Assembly (NCBI GenBank): GCA_910579015.1
Contig: CAJTRO010000008.1
Location: 38,994-89,159 of the forward strand
From: an uncultured Dorea sp.
GTDB lineage: Bacteria; Bacillota_A; Clostridia; Lachnospirales; Lachnospiraceae
Reading direction: 5' to 3'
DNA length: 50,166 nt
Shown: positions 15,324 through 23,697 of the stretch, in pieces
Layout of the letters: the number at the start of each line of letters is the position of its first letter
Numbering within the stretch: the stretch's first letter is position 1
Made by a program: the position numbers and the translations under genes
The notes under the pieces: model-generated
Databases searched by the model: none
What the model saw: only the letters and a program-made list of their open reading frames with translations
Told to the model about the DNA's origin: nothing

Positions 15324-16187
15324 ATGAATAAGATTACCATGACTCTCCAGGCAGACCAGCTGATTCTGGAGGCGTTAAGAGAAGACATTTCCAGTGAGGA
15401 TGTGACGACGAATTCCGTTATGAAGGAGGCTTTAAAAGGCGAAGTGGACCTGATCTGCAAACAGGACGGGATCATCGCAGGGCTTGAGGTATTTGAGCGG
15501 GTATTTAAGCTTCTTGATGCAGAGACAGAGGCAGAGTTTTACTGTGCGGACGGAGACGAAGTAAAGAACGGACAGCTGATGGGAAAGGTTACCGGTGATA
15601 TCCGTGTTCTGTTGTCGGCAGAGCGGGTGGCCCTTAATTATCTTCAGCGTATGAGCGGCATAGCAACGTATACACATTCGGTTGCCTCTCTTCTTAAGGG
15701 AAGTAAAGCGAAGCTTCTTGATACCAGAAAGACAACGCCGAACATGCGCATATTTGAGAAATACGCGGTCCGTGTCGGCGGGGGATATAACCACAGATAC
15801 AATCTGTCGGACGGGGTACTGCTTAAGGATAACCATATCGGGGCGGCCGGGGGTGTTGCGAATGCAGTCCGCATGGCAAAAGAATATGCGCCTTTCGTGA
15901 GAAAGATAGAGGTGGAGGCAGAGAACCTTGAGATGGTCAGAGAAGCCGTTGAGGCAGGGGCGGATATCATCATGCTTGATAATATGTCCACAGAAGAGAT
16001 GCAGGAAGCGATCCGCGTGATTGACGGCAGAGCAGAGACGGAATGCTCCGGCAATGTGACGAAGGAGAACGTCGGCAGGCTGGTATCTCTGGGAGTAGAC
16101 TATATTTCCAGCGGAGCTCTGACACATTCCGCGCCGATATTAGATATTTCTCTGAAGAACCTTCATGCAGTCTCACAGACAGTTTAA
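15324..16187 (+). CDS. nadC: nicotinate-nucleotide pyrophosphorylase (quinolinate phosphoribosyltransferase) NadC
   Basis: Converts quinolinate and PRPP into nicotinate mononucleotide, CO2 and pyrophosphate, the last step of this operon's pathway. The 287-residue protein has the expected EDISSEDVTTNS N-terminal motif, SAERVALNYLQRMSGIATYT, LLDTRKTTPNMRIFEKYAVR (the Arg/Lys-rich phosphate-binding region), GGGYNHRYNLSDGVLLKDNH and the barrel ends IEVEAENLEMVREA and DIIMLDNMS. ATG at 15324 follows AGGAAGGAGCAAGAAACA; upstream in-frame starts lie inside nadB and lack sites. It is 14 bp from niaR. Confidence 0.97.
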   Translation: MNKITMTLQADQLILEALREDISSEDVTTNSVMKEALKGEVDLICKQDGIIAGLEVFERVFKLLDAETEAEFYCADGDEVKNGQLMGKVTGDIRVLLSAERVALNYLQRMSGIATYTHSVASLLKGSKAKLLDTRKTTPNMRIFEKYAVRVGGGYNHRYNLSDGVLLKDNHIGAAGGVANAVRMAKEYAPFVRKIEVEAENLEMVREAVEAGADIIMLDNMSTEEMQEAIRVIDGRAETECSGNVTKENVGRLVSLGVDYISSGALTHSAPILDISLKNLHAVSQTV

Positions 16188-16201
16188 GAGGAGAGAGGAT
16201 T

Positions 16202-16717
16202 ATGACAGGTTCAGACAGAAGAGCGGATATGGTTCGTCAGATTCGGCAAAGCGGGGTTCCGTTATCAGGTACGAAGCTGGCGGCAATGTATCACGTGAGC
16301 CGCCAGGTGATCGTACAGGATATCGCGCTGATCCGCGCCGCCGGCTATGACATTATTTCCACGAACAGAGGATATATATTGAATACGGTAAAATCAGCAA
16401 GCAGAGTATATAAGGTACAGCACACGGATGACCAGATAGAGGATGAACTGTGTATGATCGTGGATTTTGGCGGTATTGTGAAGAAAGTGATGGTCAATCA
16501 CAGGGTATATGGGCAGATAGAAGCCGAGATGAATATAGATTCCCGGAGGAAAGTGTCTGAATTCATGGAGGATATCCGTAACGGCAAATCCAGCCCGCTT
16601 AAAAATATTACCTCCAATTATCATTATCACACGGTGTCCGCCGACAGAGAAGAGACGCTTGACCTGATCGAAGATATGCTGAGGAAAAAGGGGTATCTGG
16701 TAGAGACGGAGCAGTGA
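16202..16717 (+). CDS. niaR: NiaR/YrxA-type niacin-responsive transcriptional repressor
   Basis: The 171-residue protein has an N-terminal winged helix-turn-helix (RRADMVRQIRQSGVPLSGTKLA, recognition helix around VSRQVIVQDIALIRAAGYDI) and a C-terminal 3H domain. The domain is named for three conserved histidines, seen here in VMVNHRVYGQI and SNYHYHTVSAD. NiaR proteins bind nicotinate through this domain and repress NAD synthesis and niacin uptake genes. ATG at 16202 follows GAGGAGAGAGGATT. Being last gene of the nadABC operon makes autoregulation likely, with the inverted repeat at 13028-13043 as a candidate site. Confidence 0.93.
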   Translation: MTGSDRRADMVRQIRQSGVPLSGTKLAAMYHVSRQVIVQDIALIRAAGYDIISTNRGYILNTVKSASRVYKVQHTDDQIEDELCMIVDFGGIVKKVMVNHRVYGQIEAEMNIDSRRKVSEFMEDIRNGKSSPLKNITSNYHYHTVSADREETLDLIEDMLRKKGYLVETEQ

Positions 16718-16791
16718 GGCTTAGACAGGCACAGGCGTCAGACAGCATATTGGATTTCATTTTTTTCTGGCATTTTCCCCCGGAATAGAGG

Positions 16792-16797
16792 TATAAT
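16792..16797 (+). promoter_or_regulatory. -10 element of a likely promoter for the kinase gene
   Basis: TATAAT at 16792-16797 lies 51 bp ahead of the next ATG. A weak -35 (TGGCAT at 16768-16773) is 18 nt upstream. The 131-bp gap after niaR has no clear terminator. Confidence 0.4.
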
Positions 16798-16848
16798 ATA
16801 GATAGAGCAGAAGATAAGGATCTTGGCAGTCAGGAAGGAGGAAGAGAT

Positions 16849-17469
16849 ATGGCAGAGCACAGAATTATCACGATTGGACGTCAGTTTGGAAGCGGAGGCC
16901 ATGAGATTGGGAACATACTGGCAACCAGGCTTGAGATCCCGCTGTATGACAATAATCTGGTACGGATGGCGGCGGAGAAGCTGGATATCAGGGAGGAGAC
17001 TGCACGGGCGGTGGATGAGACGACACTGAACAGCTTTCTGACAGGATATGTGATCGCACCGATGGGATATAAGGAGGCTATTCGGTCGGATGAGTATACC
17101 CAGCCTTTGAATGAGCAGGTATATGAATTGCAGTCGGAGATTATCCGGAAGCTTTCCCGGCGGGGAGCGTGTGTGATCGTAGGCAGATGCGCGGATTATA
17201 TCCTTAAGGATCATCCGGGATGCATAGATGTGTTTATCTGTGCAGACCATAAGGACAGGATCAGGAGGATTGCCGAAAGGTACGACCTTTCAGAGAAGAA
17301 GGCGGCAGATAAGATCAAAAGGATCGACCGTGAACGGAAGTATTACTATGAGTCGCATACAGGGCTTGACTGGGGCAGTCCCCTGTCCCATCAGATCCTG
17401 ATGAATGCAAGCAGGCTTGGACTAGAAGGGACGGCGGATGTTCTGGAGATGATATACCGCGCAGGATAA
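16849..17469 (+). CDS. cytidylate-kinase-like P-loop protein (Cytidylate_kin2 family)
   Basis: The 206-residue protein begins HRIITIGRQFGSGGHEIGNILATRL, a P-loop variant (GRQFGSGG) characteristic of the Cytidylate_kin2 family, followed by PLYDNNLVRMAAEKL. The middle has RGACVIVGRCADYILKDHPG and CIDVFICADHKDRIRRI, and the lid-like part has KIKRIDRERKYYYESHTGLDWG. Family members resemble CMP kinase but are distinct from the housekeeping Cmk; substrate and role are unknown. The start ATG 16849 follows AAGGAGGAAGAGAT. It is followed by a terminator-like hairpin, so it appears to be a single-gene unit. Confidence 0.85.
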   Translation: MAEHRIITIGRQFGSGGHEIGNILATRLEIPLYDNNLVRMAAEKLDIREETARAVDETTLNSFLTGYVIAPMGYKEAIRSDEYTQPLNEQVYELQSEIIRKLSRRGACVIVGRCADYILKDHPGCIDVFICADHKDRIRRIAERYDLSEKKAADKIKRIDRERKYYYESHTGLDWGSPLSHQILMNASRLGLEGTADVLEMIYRAG

Positions 17470-17540
17470 GGAGTTCTCGTATGAACGTTACAGAGGACAC
17501 AGACGCAGGATGCAGAGAACATAAGAGGATCAGACAGAAG

Positions 17541-17586
17541 ACAGGGTAGTAGGCGGTACTACCCTGTTGGTTTTGGTGTGTTTTTC
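17541..17586 (+). terminator. hairpin terminator after the kinase gene
   Basis: An 11-bp perfect stem (ACAGGGTAGTA at 17541-17551 with TACTACCCTGT at 17557-17567) closes a 5-nt loop. It is followed by an uneven T/G-rich tract (17568-17586), so termination strength is uncertain. Confidence 0.6.
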
Positions 17587-17622
17587 ATAGGTATGTCAAA
17601 GTGAAAGGAATGTTGTATATTC

Positions 17623-18471
17623 ATGGGTATGATAAAGGAGATTCTAATTGATACCAGCATGGACAGTTTGAAGATGCTGCCGTATCTGTTCGCGGCATTC
17701 GTGCTGCTTGAGATCTTGGAGCAGTATTCAGGTGCATTTACGCAGAAGGTGCTTTCGAAGGTGGGGAAGGCAGGAGTGGCGGCGGGAGCGCTGTTTGGCT
17801 GTATCCCCCAGTGCGGCTTCTCTGTGATGGCGGCGAATCTATATGCAGGAGGGATTATTTCAGCAGGAACGCTCGTGTCGGTTTTTATCGCAACCTCTGA
17901 TGAAGCGCTCCTGATACTGATTGGGAATCCGAACGCCGCAGGAGAAGTGGGAGCTCTGCTGACGGCGAAGATCGTGATCGCGGTTGCGGCAGGTTATTTC
18001 GTGGATCTTTTTCTTGCAGAGAAGATAACAATGCCAAAGAAAGGAGGAACGCCGTACCGGGGATGGGACTGTCACAAGGAGGAGGAGGGCATCCTGCGCC
18101 CGGCTTGGGATCATACTGCCAGAATATTTGTGTATCTCTTTTTATTTAACGGCGCGTTGAATCTGTGTGTCACGATCTTCGGGATCGAACAGCTCTCGGC
18201 GGTCCTTTTGGGAGATACCATGATACAGCCTGTGGCCGCGGCCGTGATCGGTCTGATCCCCAATTGTGCTGCGTCTGTAATACTGACGCAGTTATATCTT
18301 GAAGGGGTGGTCTCTTTCGCTTCTGTGACAGCAGGTCTGTGTACGGGAGCGGGGATTGGGCTGGCTGTATTGTGTAAGGTGAACCGTAATAAACGGGAGA
18401 ATCTGAAGATTATCGCCGTGCTGTTTGGGACGGCTGTGGCGGCGGGGATGCTCCTTGAATTTTTTATGTGA
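17623..18471 (+). CDS. ArsP_2/DUF2899-type membrane permease (putative arsenic efflux or manganese transporter)
   Basis: A 282-residue polytopic protein with about eight membrane segments arranged as two similar halves. Each half carries a G-x-I-P-x-C motif in a membrane helix: ALFGCIPQCGFSVMAANLY (about 66-84) and VIGLIPNCAASVILTQLYL (about 209-227). That pair of half-repeats is typical of the family variously annotated as arsenic efflux protein or putative manganese transporter. The cytoplasmic loop between halves (KKGGTPYRGWDCHKEEEG) has Cys and His residues that could bind metal. Substrate is not settled by sequence. ATG at 17623 is preceded by AAAGGAATG at a rather long distance; ATG 17629 is the alternative. 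Confidence 0.75.
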   Translation: MGMIKEILIDTSMDSLKMLPYLFAAFVLLEILEQYSGAFTQKVLSKVGKAGVAAGALFGCIPQCGFSVMAANLYAGGIISAGTLVSVFIATSDEALLILIGNPNAAGEVGALLTAKIVIAVAAGYFVDLFLAEKITMPKKGGTPYRGWDCHKEEEGILRPAWDHTARIFVYLFLFNGALNLCVTIFGIEQLSAVLLGDTMIQPVAAAVIGLIPNCAASVILTQLYLEGVVSFASVTAGLCTGAGIGLAVLCKVNRNKRENLKIIAVLFGTAVAAGMLLEFFM

Positions 18472-18598
18472 GTAAAAGATACGGCGTTTCCGCCTGTTGA
18501 AGGGCTGTATACAGGTAGAAAAAATGTATAATGAAAGCTGGAAATAATTAGAAAAAGTATACCAGATATACACAATATAAGCGGTTTGGCAAATCTGA

Positions 18599-18626
18599 TT
18601 GCATTTTTAAATGAATGTGTTATAAT
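18599..18626 (+). promoter_or_regulatory. promoter of the lysine-rich protein gene
   Basis: TTGCAT (18599-18604), 16-nt spacer and TATAAT (18621-18626), with a TG extended -10. It lies about 80 bp ahead of the gene, indicating a transcription start near 18633 and a leader of about 70 nt. Confidence 0.6.
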
Positions 18627-18704
18627 AATCACGACTCGGTGATGAGGCTTAGGGTGTGGCAGAATGCGTTTCCTGCGCACCGGAAGAAATGAGGAGGAAT
18701 TAAG

Positions 18705-19325
18705 ATGGCTACAAAAAAAGCAACATCTGGAACTAAGAAAGCGGAAACAGTGATCACTGCAAAAGAGACTGTCGAAGAGACACCGGCAAAAGAGACGACG
18801 GCTGTCAGCGAAGTTAAGACGGAGAAAGCAGAATCAGAAAAGAAGCCAGCAGATACTGCGGCCAGCCCGGCTAAAGCAGCAGAGAAGGCAGAGGCGGCAG
18901 AAGTGAAAGCTCCTGAGAAGACACCTGAGAAGAAGACAACCGCAAAGAAAGAGGCTGTGGCGAAGAAAGAGACCACGGCTAAGAAAGAGATCGCCGCGAA
19001 AAAGGAAACTGCGGCGAAGAAGGAGACAACAACAAAGACTACAGCGAAGAAGACCACTGCGAAGACAACAGCAAAGACTACGGCGAAGACAACAGCGAAG
19101 AAGGAAACAACGAAGAAAGATATTAAGGTGAATGCAATTGTCGAGCATTATGGAAGACAGATAGAAGAGAATGTGATTGTTGCCAATGTGAAGAATGCAT
19201 GGACAGCATCCGGCAGGAAGCTTACTGATATCAAGTCGATAGAATTGTATATCAAGCCAGAAGAGAATGCGGTATATTATGTTGTGAATGGTACGGAGAC
19301 AGGAGCGATCGCATTGTTCGAATAG
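18705..19325 (+). CDS. lysine/alanine-rich histone-H1-like protein with C-terminal DUF6465-type domain
   Basis: Residues 1-140 are low-complexity, dominated by Lys, Ala, Thr and Glu, with repeated A-K-K-E-T and T-A-K-T units (for example TTAKTTAKTTAKTTAKK), like histone H1 tails or bacterial H1-like proteins. Residues about 143-206 form a small folded domain (DIKVNAIVEHYGRQIEENVI, ending YYVVNGTETGAIALFE) that matches the DUF6465 proteins common in Lachnospiraceae. The first half of the tail mixes Glu and Lys; the second is strongly basic. A nucleic-acid-binding role is plausible but not shown. ATG at 18705 follows GAGGAGGAATTAAG. The gene has its own promoter and terminator, so it is a single-gene unit. 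Confidence 0.8.
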   Translation: MATKKATSGTKKAETVITAKETVEETPAKETTAVSEVKTEKAESEKKPADTAASPAKAAEKAEAAEVKAPEKTPEKKTTAKKEAVAKKETTAKKEIAAKKETAAKKETTTKTTAKKTTAKTTAKTTAKTTAKKETTKKDIKVNAIVEHYGRQIEENVIVANVKNAWTASGRKLTDIKSIELYIKPEENAVYYVVNGTETGAIALFE

Positions 19326-19335
19326 GTGACAAAAG

Positions 19336-19373
19336 ACTGTTGCATGGGTTGCGGCAGTTTTTTGCTTTTTTAC
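19336..19373 (+). terminator. terminator after the lysine-rich protein gene
   Basis: An 8-bp stem with two G-T pairs (ACTGTTGC at 19336-19343 with GCGGCAGT at 19351-19358) is followed by TTTTTTGCTTTTTTAC. Confidence 0.75.
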
Positions 19374-19438
19374 TTTAATCAGGAAATCTCGATTTTTTTA
19401 CAGCCATCAGAGAGTATACTTCCGGAAAGGATTGATTT

Positions 19439-20272
19439 TTGGACATGTGGAATGAATTTGATATATTAGAGACAGTCGGCGGCCAGTCCGCCCTGATTCT
19501 GGCATGGGCAGAGCGGGCGGCGCTTGTGATCGGTGTCACAGCGATTGTGACCGGCCTGCTTATATGCTTCCTTGGCCTGAAGCTGCTTCGGGTATTATCG
19601 GCAATCTCCGGTCTGGCAGTGGGAGCCGGCATCGGAACAGCTGTTGTGCTGGGACTTCGGTTTTCCGGTACGATGATACCTGTGATGATTCTGATCTGTG
19701 CGGCTGTGCTGGCCGTATTGTGTGCAGGGATCCGGAGACTGGGCGCCTTTTTTGTGGTTTTTATGCATATGGCGTCTGTTACGGCTTCGATTTTGATACC
19801 CCGTGATCCAGCTAAGCTTCTTACGACGCACACAGCGATACTGCTTGGGGTATGCGGGGCGGCAGCGCTGGTTGCGGCTGTACTGGCCGTTATCAGGACA
19901 GAACCGGTTACCGTAGTTGTGACGGGAATATCCGGTGGATTGTCGGCGGGGACGGCGGCATCCTTTCTGCTTGGAACAGGCGCCAATGCGATGGTTGGAT
20001 ATGGGATCGGGGCTGTGACAGCGTTGCTTGGGATCTGGACGCAGTTTATGATGCAGTCGAGGAAGATTGGAAAAAAGGAAGAAGTATATTCCCGGCAGAT
20101 GAGAGAGCAGGTATCCATGGAATCCGAGGTTGAGAAGGCAAGGAAGATCCTGGAAGACGAGGACGAGGAAGAAGACGACGAAGGCGGCAACGCTGGCCGT
20201 AAAAGAGGCAGAGGCAGAGACAGCGAAGATGAAGAAGATGATGATATCACAATTATCAGCGAAGAGCTGTAG
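19439..20272 (+). CDS. polytopic membrane protein with acidic/basic C-terminal tail, function unknown
   Basis: The protein (277 residues) has about seven membrane segments between residues 20 and 205, with glycine-zipper-like patches (ISGLAVGAGIGTAVVLGL, VTGISGGLSAGTAASFLLG), reminiscent of DUF4203/TMEM198-like proteins. The last 65 residues are cytoplasmic and charged. A helix is followed by blocks of Asp/Glu (EDEDEEEDDEGG), a short basic patch (RKRGRGRD) and another acidic block. Two starts are possible: TTG at 19439, which is 7 nt after GGAAAGGA, and ATG at 19445. Spacing favours TTG. It follows a terminator with no obvious promoter. I see no enzyme motif. Confidence 0.65.
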   Translation: MDMWNEFDILETVGGQSALILAWAERAALVIGVTAIVTGLLICFLGLKLLRVLSAISGLAVGAGIGTAVVLGLRFSGTMIPVMILICAAVLAVLCAGIRRLGAFFVVFMHMASVTASILIPRDPAKLLTTHTAILLGVCGAAALVAAVLAVIRTEPVTVVVTGISGGLSAGTAASFLLGTGANAMVGYGIGAVTALLGIWTQFMMQSRKIGKKEEVYSRQMREQVSMESEVEKARKILEDEDEEEDDEGGNAGRKRGRGRDSEDEEDDDITIISEEL

Positions 20273-20330
20273 ATATTTACATAAAATTAATTCCATGGCA
20301 GGGAATTACAGCCATACATGCGCTGTCTGG

Positions 20331-20395
20331 TTGTAATTTGACAGGGATGTGATATAATAGTGGTACGTAAGTATGGCAATATGAGTTTTGCCATA
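20331..20395 (+). promoter_or_regulatory. promoter and leader hairpin of the PHP gene
   Basis: TTGTAA (20331-20336), 16-nt spacer, TATAAT (20353-20358). The leader then forms a perfect 8-bp hairpin (TATGGCAA at 20372-20379 with TTGCCATA at 20388-20395), 40 bp before the start codon and clear of the ribosome binding site. Confidence 0.55.
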
Positions 20396-20434
20396 TCCGA
20401 ACCGGAGAAATAATAACAAAGGAGGGCCTTAGAT

Positions 20435-21271
20435 ATGAAGTTAGATATGCATTGTCATGTGAAAGAGGGCTCTATCGACAGCAAAGTAGGTCTGGATGAA
20501 TACATCACAAAGCTTAAGGAGCATGGGTTTGATGGTATGCTGATCACGGATCACGATACTTACAAGGGATACCGCCACTGGAAATATCACATGAAGGGAA
20601 AGGTCCATGAGGATTTTGTAGTATTGAAAGGGATCGAGTATGATACCTGTGATGCGGGGCATATCATCTGTATCATGCCGGAGGGAGTTAAGATGCGTCT
20701 GCTGGAGCTGAGAGGACTGCCGGTGAGCGCACTGATTGATTTCGTACACCGCCATGGAGGGATCCTTGGTCCGGCACACCCCTGTGGAGAGAAGTATTTA
20801 AGCTTTACGAACACGAAGAAGTTCTACAAGTCGCCGGAGATCATCAAGAGATTTGATTTTATGGAAGCGTTCAATGCCTGTGAGCCGGTGGAGTCTAACA
20901 GAGAAGCGTTGAAGCTGGTTCAGAAGTATAAGAAGCCGGGGATAGGGGGCAGCGACTCCCATAAGCCGGATTGTGTGGGACTTGGATACACGGAACTGCC
21001 GGAGAGAGTAACCTGCGAGACGGAGCTGATATCTCTGATCCGCAAGAAGGTGCCGATTGAAGCGGGCGGTACGATATACGGCAAGACTACGAAGGATAAG
21101 ATTGGAAAGGCGAATAAGCTTCTGGTATATTCCTTCTGGTTTTATAACAAAGGCGGAGAGATATTGAAGCGGCATAAGAGAAAGGTCAAAGGTGAGATTG
21201 AGAATCCGATCGATCCCATTGATCCAATCGAGATTCCTTATCTTAAGATGCAGGGAGAGAGGATTAGATAG
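20435..21271 (+). CDS. PHP-domain phosphoesterase
   Basis: The 278-residue protein has PHP metal-binding motifs in order: MHCHVKEGS (H-x-H), GMLITDHDTYKG, KGIEYDTCDAGH, HGGILGPAHPCGEKY and GGSDSHKPDCVG. PHP domains hydrolyse phosphoesters with two or three metal ions; members include histidinol phosphatase, polymerase-associated and tRNA- or nucleotide-acting enzymes. The N-terminal and C-terminal extensions contain nothing recognisable; the C-terminus has a repeated NPIDPIDPIEIP stretch. Substrate unknown. ATG at 20435 follows AAAGGAGGGCC. Its own promoter and the shared terminator make it a single-gene unit. Confidence 0.88.
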   Translation: MKLDMHCHVKEGSIDSKVGLDEYITKLKEHGFDGMLITDHDTYKGYRHWKYHMKGKVHEDFVVLKGIEYDTCDAGHIICIMPEGVKMRLLELRGLPVSALIDFVHRHGGILGPAHPCGEKYLSFTNTKKFYKSPEIIKRFDFMEAFNACEPVESNREALKLVQKYKKPGIGGSDSHKPDCVGLGYTELPERVTCETELISLIRKKVPIEAGGTIYGKTTKDKIGKANKLLVYSFWFYNKGGEILKRHKRKVKGEIENPIDPIDPIEIPYLKMQGERIR

Positions 21272-21308
21272 GTTAAGTTTTACGTTTTACAGAGCGGTAT
21301 AAAAGAAG

Positions 21309-21350
21309 CGGGGCTGTCAGGAGCTGTTATTTCCTGGCAGCCTCGTTTTT
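21309..21350. terminator. bidirectional terminator between the PHP gene and feoB
   Basis: A 14-bp stem with two G-T pairs joins 21309-21322 to 21332-21345 across a 9-nt loop, then TTTTT. The PHP gene and feoB converge on it, and it lies at the feoB stop codon, so it can serve both. Confidence 0.85.
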
Positions 21351-23391
21351 AGAAGCATATTCCGATATGATATACGATCACACTCATTGACCATGCGGTA
21401 AATATCTGGAAAAACAGAATGCCGAAGGTCTGCTTCCAGCTTCCGAGCTCCCGGTGGATGGTTGCGATAGTTGCGGTACAGGGGATATACAGCAGGCAGA
21501 ATACCATCAGAGCATAAGCATTTGCCGCGCCAAACCCCAGGGAGCCGAGAGTGGCAACCATGGTATCCATTCCATTTGCCGTAGTGATGTTGCGGATCCC
21601 GAACAGTACGCTGCAACTGGAGACAACGACTTCTTTTGCCGCGATCCCGGCTATCAGTGCAACGATGATCTGCCAGTACCCCAGACCGGCCGGCCGGAAT
21701 AACGGGACGACTGCTTTGCCGATCAGGGAGCCGAAGCTCTGGGAGATATCAGTCACATATCCGTAAGGCCCGAAATTCAGGATCGCCCACATGATCACGG
21801 ATGCCACGAAGATCACGGTCCCGGCCTTGGTAAGATAATCTTTGATCTTCTCCCATACATAGATGAAGATGGTCCTGGCGTTGGGCGACTTGTATTCCGG
21901 CAGTTCGATCAGGAGCGCATGTTCCGCCTTGCTTTTGTCGAGTCTGGACAGTATGAACGCAGTTGCGATGGCCGTCACGATCCCGAGTATGTACATAGAA
22001 TAGCAGACGATCATCGCATACTTCCCAAAAAACATTGACGAGAACAGGACATAGATGGGAAGTCTTGCACTACAGGACATAAAAGGCGTGATCAGTATGG
22101 TCTTAAAACGGTCGCGCGGATGCTCCAGGGCACGGGAGGCCATGATCGCCGGAACCGAGCAGCCAAACCCCAGAAGAAGGGGCAGAAATGCACGTCCGGA
22201 AAGCCCGAGCCTGCTCATGAGATCGTCCATTACAAATGCAACTCTTGCCATATAACCGCTGTCTTCTAACAGGGCAAGGGCGAGAAACAGGATGAAGATG
22301 TTCGGCAGGAAGGTCAGGATCCCGCCGACGCCCGAGATGATCCCGTCAACGATCAGTGACTGGAGCATGGGACTTACGTGCAGAGAATCAAGGCCGTTTG
22401 CCGTAAACCCCGAGATGTGTTCCAGCGCAATCTCAAAATACCCTTTAAGCCAGTCGCCGATCATGAATGTCAGGAAGAATACCAGGGCCATGATCCCAAG
22501 GAAGATGGGAAGCCCGAGCCATCTGTGGGTAAGATAACGGTCGATCCGGTCGGTGGATTCTTCCCTGGCGGATTTGTTGACCAGGATCTCGTCTATGACT
22601 TCTTCTATGAAATCATATTTCTGATTGATGATATCCTTCTCATAACTGCGGTCTATGACATCCGGAAGGTTCAAGGGGTGGTGGTCGGTAACCTGCTTAT
22701 CCAGTTCAAGGAGCTTGATGGCGTGCCAGCGCGGATTCTGGATGTCTGGATATTTCTCATGTAATCCGCCCATGATGAGATCGATCTTGTCTTCAACATA
22801 GTCTTCGTACACCATGGCGTATTCCTCGTGATGGTTGTGCTTGTGGGCGGAGGACTTGCCGGTGTGGTGATGGATGAAGGGGCCCTGCTTGGCATACTGG
22901 CTGTGGTGGGCGACGGCGTGCATCAGAATGGAGAGCCCGCTCCGTTTCCTTGCCGATACCGGGATAGCCGGGACGCCCAGCATCTCGGGAAGGCGGTGAA
23001 GGTCGATCTCCATGCCCCGTTCTTCCACGATATCCATCATGTTAAGCGCAAGCACGACAGGCTTGCCGAGTTCTATGAGCTGCAAAGTCAGATACAGGTT
23101 CCGCTCGAGGCAGGAAGCGTCAATGACGTCGACAATGACGTCAACCTCGTCGCTCATGATGCATTCTCTTGAGACAGTTTCTTCCATTGTATAGGAGGTC
23201 AGGCTGTAGATGCCTGGAAGATCGATGAGCTTGAACTCCTGGCCTTCATAGACGGTCTTCCCCTCCTTCTTCTCTACAGTTACGCCGGGCCAGTTGGCCA
23301 CCTTCAGGTTCGCACCGGTAAATGCATTGAACAGAGTTGTCTTTCCGCAGTTCGGATTGCCGATAAATCCTACGTTGATCGTGCTGCTCAT
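21349..23391 (-). CDS. feoB: ferrous iron transport protein FeoB
   Basis: The 680-residue protein has a cytoplasmic G-domain (G1 GNPNCGKT at 11-18, G3 DLPGIYSL, G4 NMMD), a helical GDI-like domain, and a membrane part with two gate regions, including LGFGCSVPAIMASRAL and TPFMSCSARLPIYVLF. It imports Fe(II). A His-rich insertion (HHHTGKSSAHKHNHH, about residues 177-191) lies between the G-domain and the membrane part and may bind metal. The ATG at 23391 overlaps the feoA stop as ATGA. It is co-transcribed with feoA from a promoter next to a Fur-box-like palindrome. Length and motifs are normal. Confidence 0.97.
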   Translation of the reverse strand: MSSTINVGFIGNPNCGKTTLFNAFTGANLKVANWPGVTVEKKEGKTVYEGQEFKLIDLPGIYSLTSYTMEETVSRECIMSDEVDVIVDVIDASCLERNLYLTLQLIELGKPVVLALNMMDIVEERGMEIDLHRLPEMLGVPAIPVSARKRSGLSILMHAVAHHSQYAKQGPFIHHHTGKSSAHKHNHHEEYAMVYEDYVEDKIDLIMGGLHEKYPDIQNPRWHAIKLLELDKQVTDHHPLNLPDVIDRSYEKDIINQKYDFIEEVIDEILVNKSAREESTDRIDRYLTHRWLGLPIFLGIMALVFFLTFMIGDWLKGYFEIALEHISGFTANGLDSLHVSPMLQSLIVDGIISGVGGILTFLPNIFILFLALALLEDSGYMARVAFVMDDLMSRLGLSGRAFLPLLLGFGCSVPAIMASRALEHPRDRFKTILITPFMSCSARLPIYVLFSSMFFGKYAMIVCYSMYILGIVTAIATAFILSRLDKSKAEHALLIELPEYKSPNARTIFIYVWEKIKDYLTKAGTVIFVASVIMWAILNFGPYGYVTDISQSFGSLIGKAVVPLFRPAGLGYWQIIVALIAGIAAKEVVVSSCSVLFGIRNITTANGMDTMVATLGSLGFGAANAYALMVFCLLYIPCTATIATIHRELGSWKQTFGILFFQIFTAWSMSVIVYHIGICF

Positions 23392-23618
23392 GGCATACTC
23401 ACCTCCGTGACTTCAATATGGTCCGCGATCCTTCTACCAAGAGCAAAGCGGGCGCCGCGGAATCTTGCAGTAAGAGAGCCTTTCTTCTCATTGTTCAGTA
23501 TAGTGATCAGGGAGCCCTCCGTGAGTCCCAGCGCCTCCAGACGGCGTTCCAGCTTAAGTTCGATATCCAGAGACACGACACGGTAGGTCTGGCTGGTCTT
23601 CCCTTGTTTTAGTGTCAT
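23388..23618 (-). CDS. feoA: FeoA-family SH3-like protein
   Basis: The 76-residue protein is a stand-alone FeoA: TYRVVSLDIELKLERRLEALG, then LTEGSLITILNNEKKGSL, and a GARFALGRRIADHIEV ending. FeoA binds FeoB and is needed for iron uptake. ATG at 23618 follows AAAGGAGTAATACAT. It overlaps feoB by 4 bp. Confidence 0.92.
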   Translation of the reverse strand: MTLKQGKTSQTYRVVSLDIELKLERRLEALGLTEGSLITILNNEKKGSLTARFRGARFALGRRIADHIEVTEVSMP

Positions 23619-23642
23619 ATGTATTACTCCTTTAAATGTTAT

Positions 23643-23657
23643 TGATAATTATTATCT
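23643..23657. promoter_or_regulatory. Fur-box-like palindrome
   Basis: A 15-bp 7-1-7 palindrome, TGATAATTATTATCT, differs by one base from the TGATAAT-N-ATTATCA Fur consensus. It lies just downstream of the feoAB -10 element and 25 bp from the feoA start, where a bound regulator would block elongation or initiation. Confidence 0.7.
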
Positions 23658-23668
23658 ATTACATTTAT

Positions 23669-23697
23669 ATCATATCACCATTTGACGAAGATGGCAA
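23669..23697 (-). promoter_or_regulatory. feoAB promoter
   Basis: Read leftward, TTGCCA (23697-23692) and TATGAT (23674-23669) are 17 nt apart. The Fur-like site follows at once. It overlaps the divergent promoter of the next rightward gene. Confidence 0.55.

Noticed and set aside
20338..20358. TTGACA followed by TATAAT upstream of the PHP gene
   Set aside because: The spacing is only 9 nt, too short for one promoter; TTGTAA at 20331 with a 16-nt spacer is used instead.
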